Origin: Intestinibacter bartlettii
GTDB taxonomy: Bacteria > Bacillota > Clostridia > Peptostreptococcales > Peptostreptococcaceae
Assembly (NCBI RefSeq): GCF_018917435.1
Contig: NZ_JAHLOQ010000019.1
Coordinates: 1-64,000, forward strand
Length of the DNA stretch: 64,000 nucleotides
Reading direction: 5' to 3'
Shown: positions 63,569 to 64,000 of the stretch, in pieces
How positions within the stretch are numbered: position 1 is the stretch's first letter
How the letters are laid out: each line of letters opens with the position of its first letter
Position numbers and translations under genes: made by a program
The notes under the pieces: model-generated
Databases searched by the model: none
The model's input: the letters and a program-made list of their open reading frames with translations, nothing else
Told to the model about the DNA's origin: nothing

Positions 63569-63654
63569 ATCTAATAAATTTTGTACTGTATAAATCTATA
63601 TTTTCCTAAAAAAGTGAAATACTAAATTATAAATAAAAAAATGGAGGACTGAAT

Positions 63655-64000
63655 ATGGAAAATAATATGGCAATGGAATACCCTATGTTTTGTTATCAAT
63701 GCGAACAAACAGCAGGGGGTAAAGGATGTACTAAAATGGGTGTATGCGGTAAAACTCCTGAAATTGCAGCACTTCAAGATTTACTAATATTCCAAATAAA
63801 AGGTATAAGCTGTTATGCAAAAGAAATAGTTGAAAAAGGTGAAAATGTAGACAAAGATATAGTTTCTTTCGTTGAGAACTGCTTATTTACAACTTTAACT
63901 AATGTAAACTTTGATGCAGATGTTCATGTTGAATTATTAAAAAGATCACAAGAAATAAAAGAACAACTTAGAAGTAAAGTTGGAGCTATAAAAAATAATA
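63655..64000 (+). CDS. hcp: Hydroxylamine reductase/hybrid-cluster protein, 5' part
   Basis: The first 115 codons lie in the window and the gene runs off the end. The start MFCYQCEQTAGGKGCTKMGVCGKTPE holds the N-terminal four-cysteine motif (FCYQCEQT and GCTKMGVCGK) of class I/II hybrid-cluster proteins. The remainder (CLFTTLTNVNFD) matches the helical domain. Hcp reduces NO to N2O or hydroxylamine to ammonia with its [4Fe-2O-2S] cluster, and is a typical nitrosative-stress enzyme in anaerobes. ATG behind GGAGG. The Crp/Fnr-type dyad of the nearby regulator is not evident upstream of it. Confidence 0.93.
   Translation, partial: MENNMAMEYPMFCYQCEQTAGGKGCTKMGVCGKTPEIAALQDLLIFQIKGISCYAKEIVEKGENVDKDIVSFVENCLFTTLTNVNFDADVHVELLKRSQEIKEQLRSKVGAIKNN

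Noticed and set aside
63574-63654. Possible Crp/Fnr site upstream of hcp
   Set aside because: AAAGTGAAATACT is the only similar string and lacks the second half of the dyad.

Overview
Low-GC, AT-rich chromosomal DNA of an anaerobic Firmicute in class Clostridia, most likely a Peptostreptococcaceae relative of Clostridioides, Paraclostridium or Terrisporobacter. The pointers are the extreme A+T bias, AGGAGG-type ribosome sites, FprA flavodiiron protein, hybrid-cluster protein, putative sensory [FeFe]-hydrogenases, a T-box, a purine riboswitch and SigB-type promoters. The genus is inferred from gene content, not shown by a marker gene. No phage, insertion sequence, CRISPR array, rRNA or tRNA was found.

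Layout. 1-8.3 kb: ECF sigma/anti-sigma pair, a GNAT remnant, a membrane-tethered XRE regulator, a frameshifted cytidylate-kinase-like gene, then a BFD-like [2Fe-2S] protein and FprA, each behind a SigB-type promoter, and two transporters. 8.3-10.8 kb: a candidate small RNA under a Fur-box-like promoter, a Fic protein and a solitary rpsD. 10.8-17.5 kb: two paralogous hydrogenase-like PAS sensor proteins, one with a SpoIIE/PP2C phosphatase, flanking an SPFH operon. 17.5-25.7 kb: housekeeping, cell-wall and stress genes, a second candidate small RNA, and a MerR gene with a textbook 19-bp-spacer operator. 25.8-30.2 kb: a two-component cluster (cupin-PocR-histidine kinase, hydrolase, AraC-type response regulator, M20 hydrolase). 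30.2-38.4 kb: candidate structured RNA, two unequal SHMT paralogues around a fold-III PLP enzyme, glpK, LD-carboxypeptidase and a HAD phosphatase. 38.4-41.6 kb: a T-box with a lysine-like specifier plus a second T-box half, driving a YfcC transporter and M20 peptidase. 41.7-45.4 kb: envelope two-component operon. 45.4-53.5 kb: accessory island with a Ser/Thr kinase-NB-ARC-TPR STAND protein, a TPR partner, a divergent unknown protein and three small membrane proteins. 53.8-64 kb: surE, a Crp/Fnr circuit, an antimicrobial-peptide-type ABC/two-component module, guaD behind a guanine riboswitch, a lipoprotein, a MerR remnant and the start of hcp.

Most interesting. (a) The guanine-type riboswitch ahead of guanine deaminase appears to be an ON switch, because its terminator 5' arm is built from aptamer P3/L3/P1. 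(b) The kinase-STAND island is a candidate undescribed signalling or immunity system. (c) Three intergenic transcripts with promoter, folds and terminator lack a recognised family. (d) Two dyads of the same sequence sit near -41 upstream of a Crp/Fnr gene and a ferredoxin operon, suggesting auto-activation. All assignments come from reading the sequence; no database search was run.
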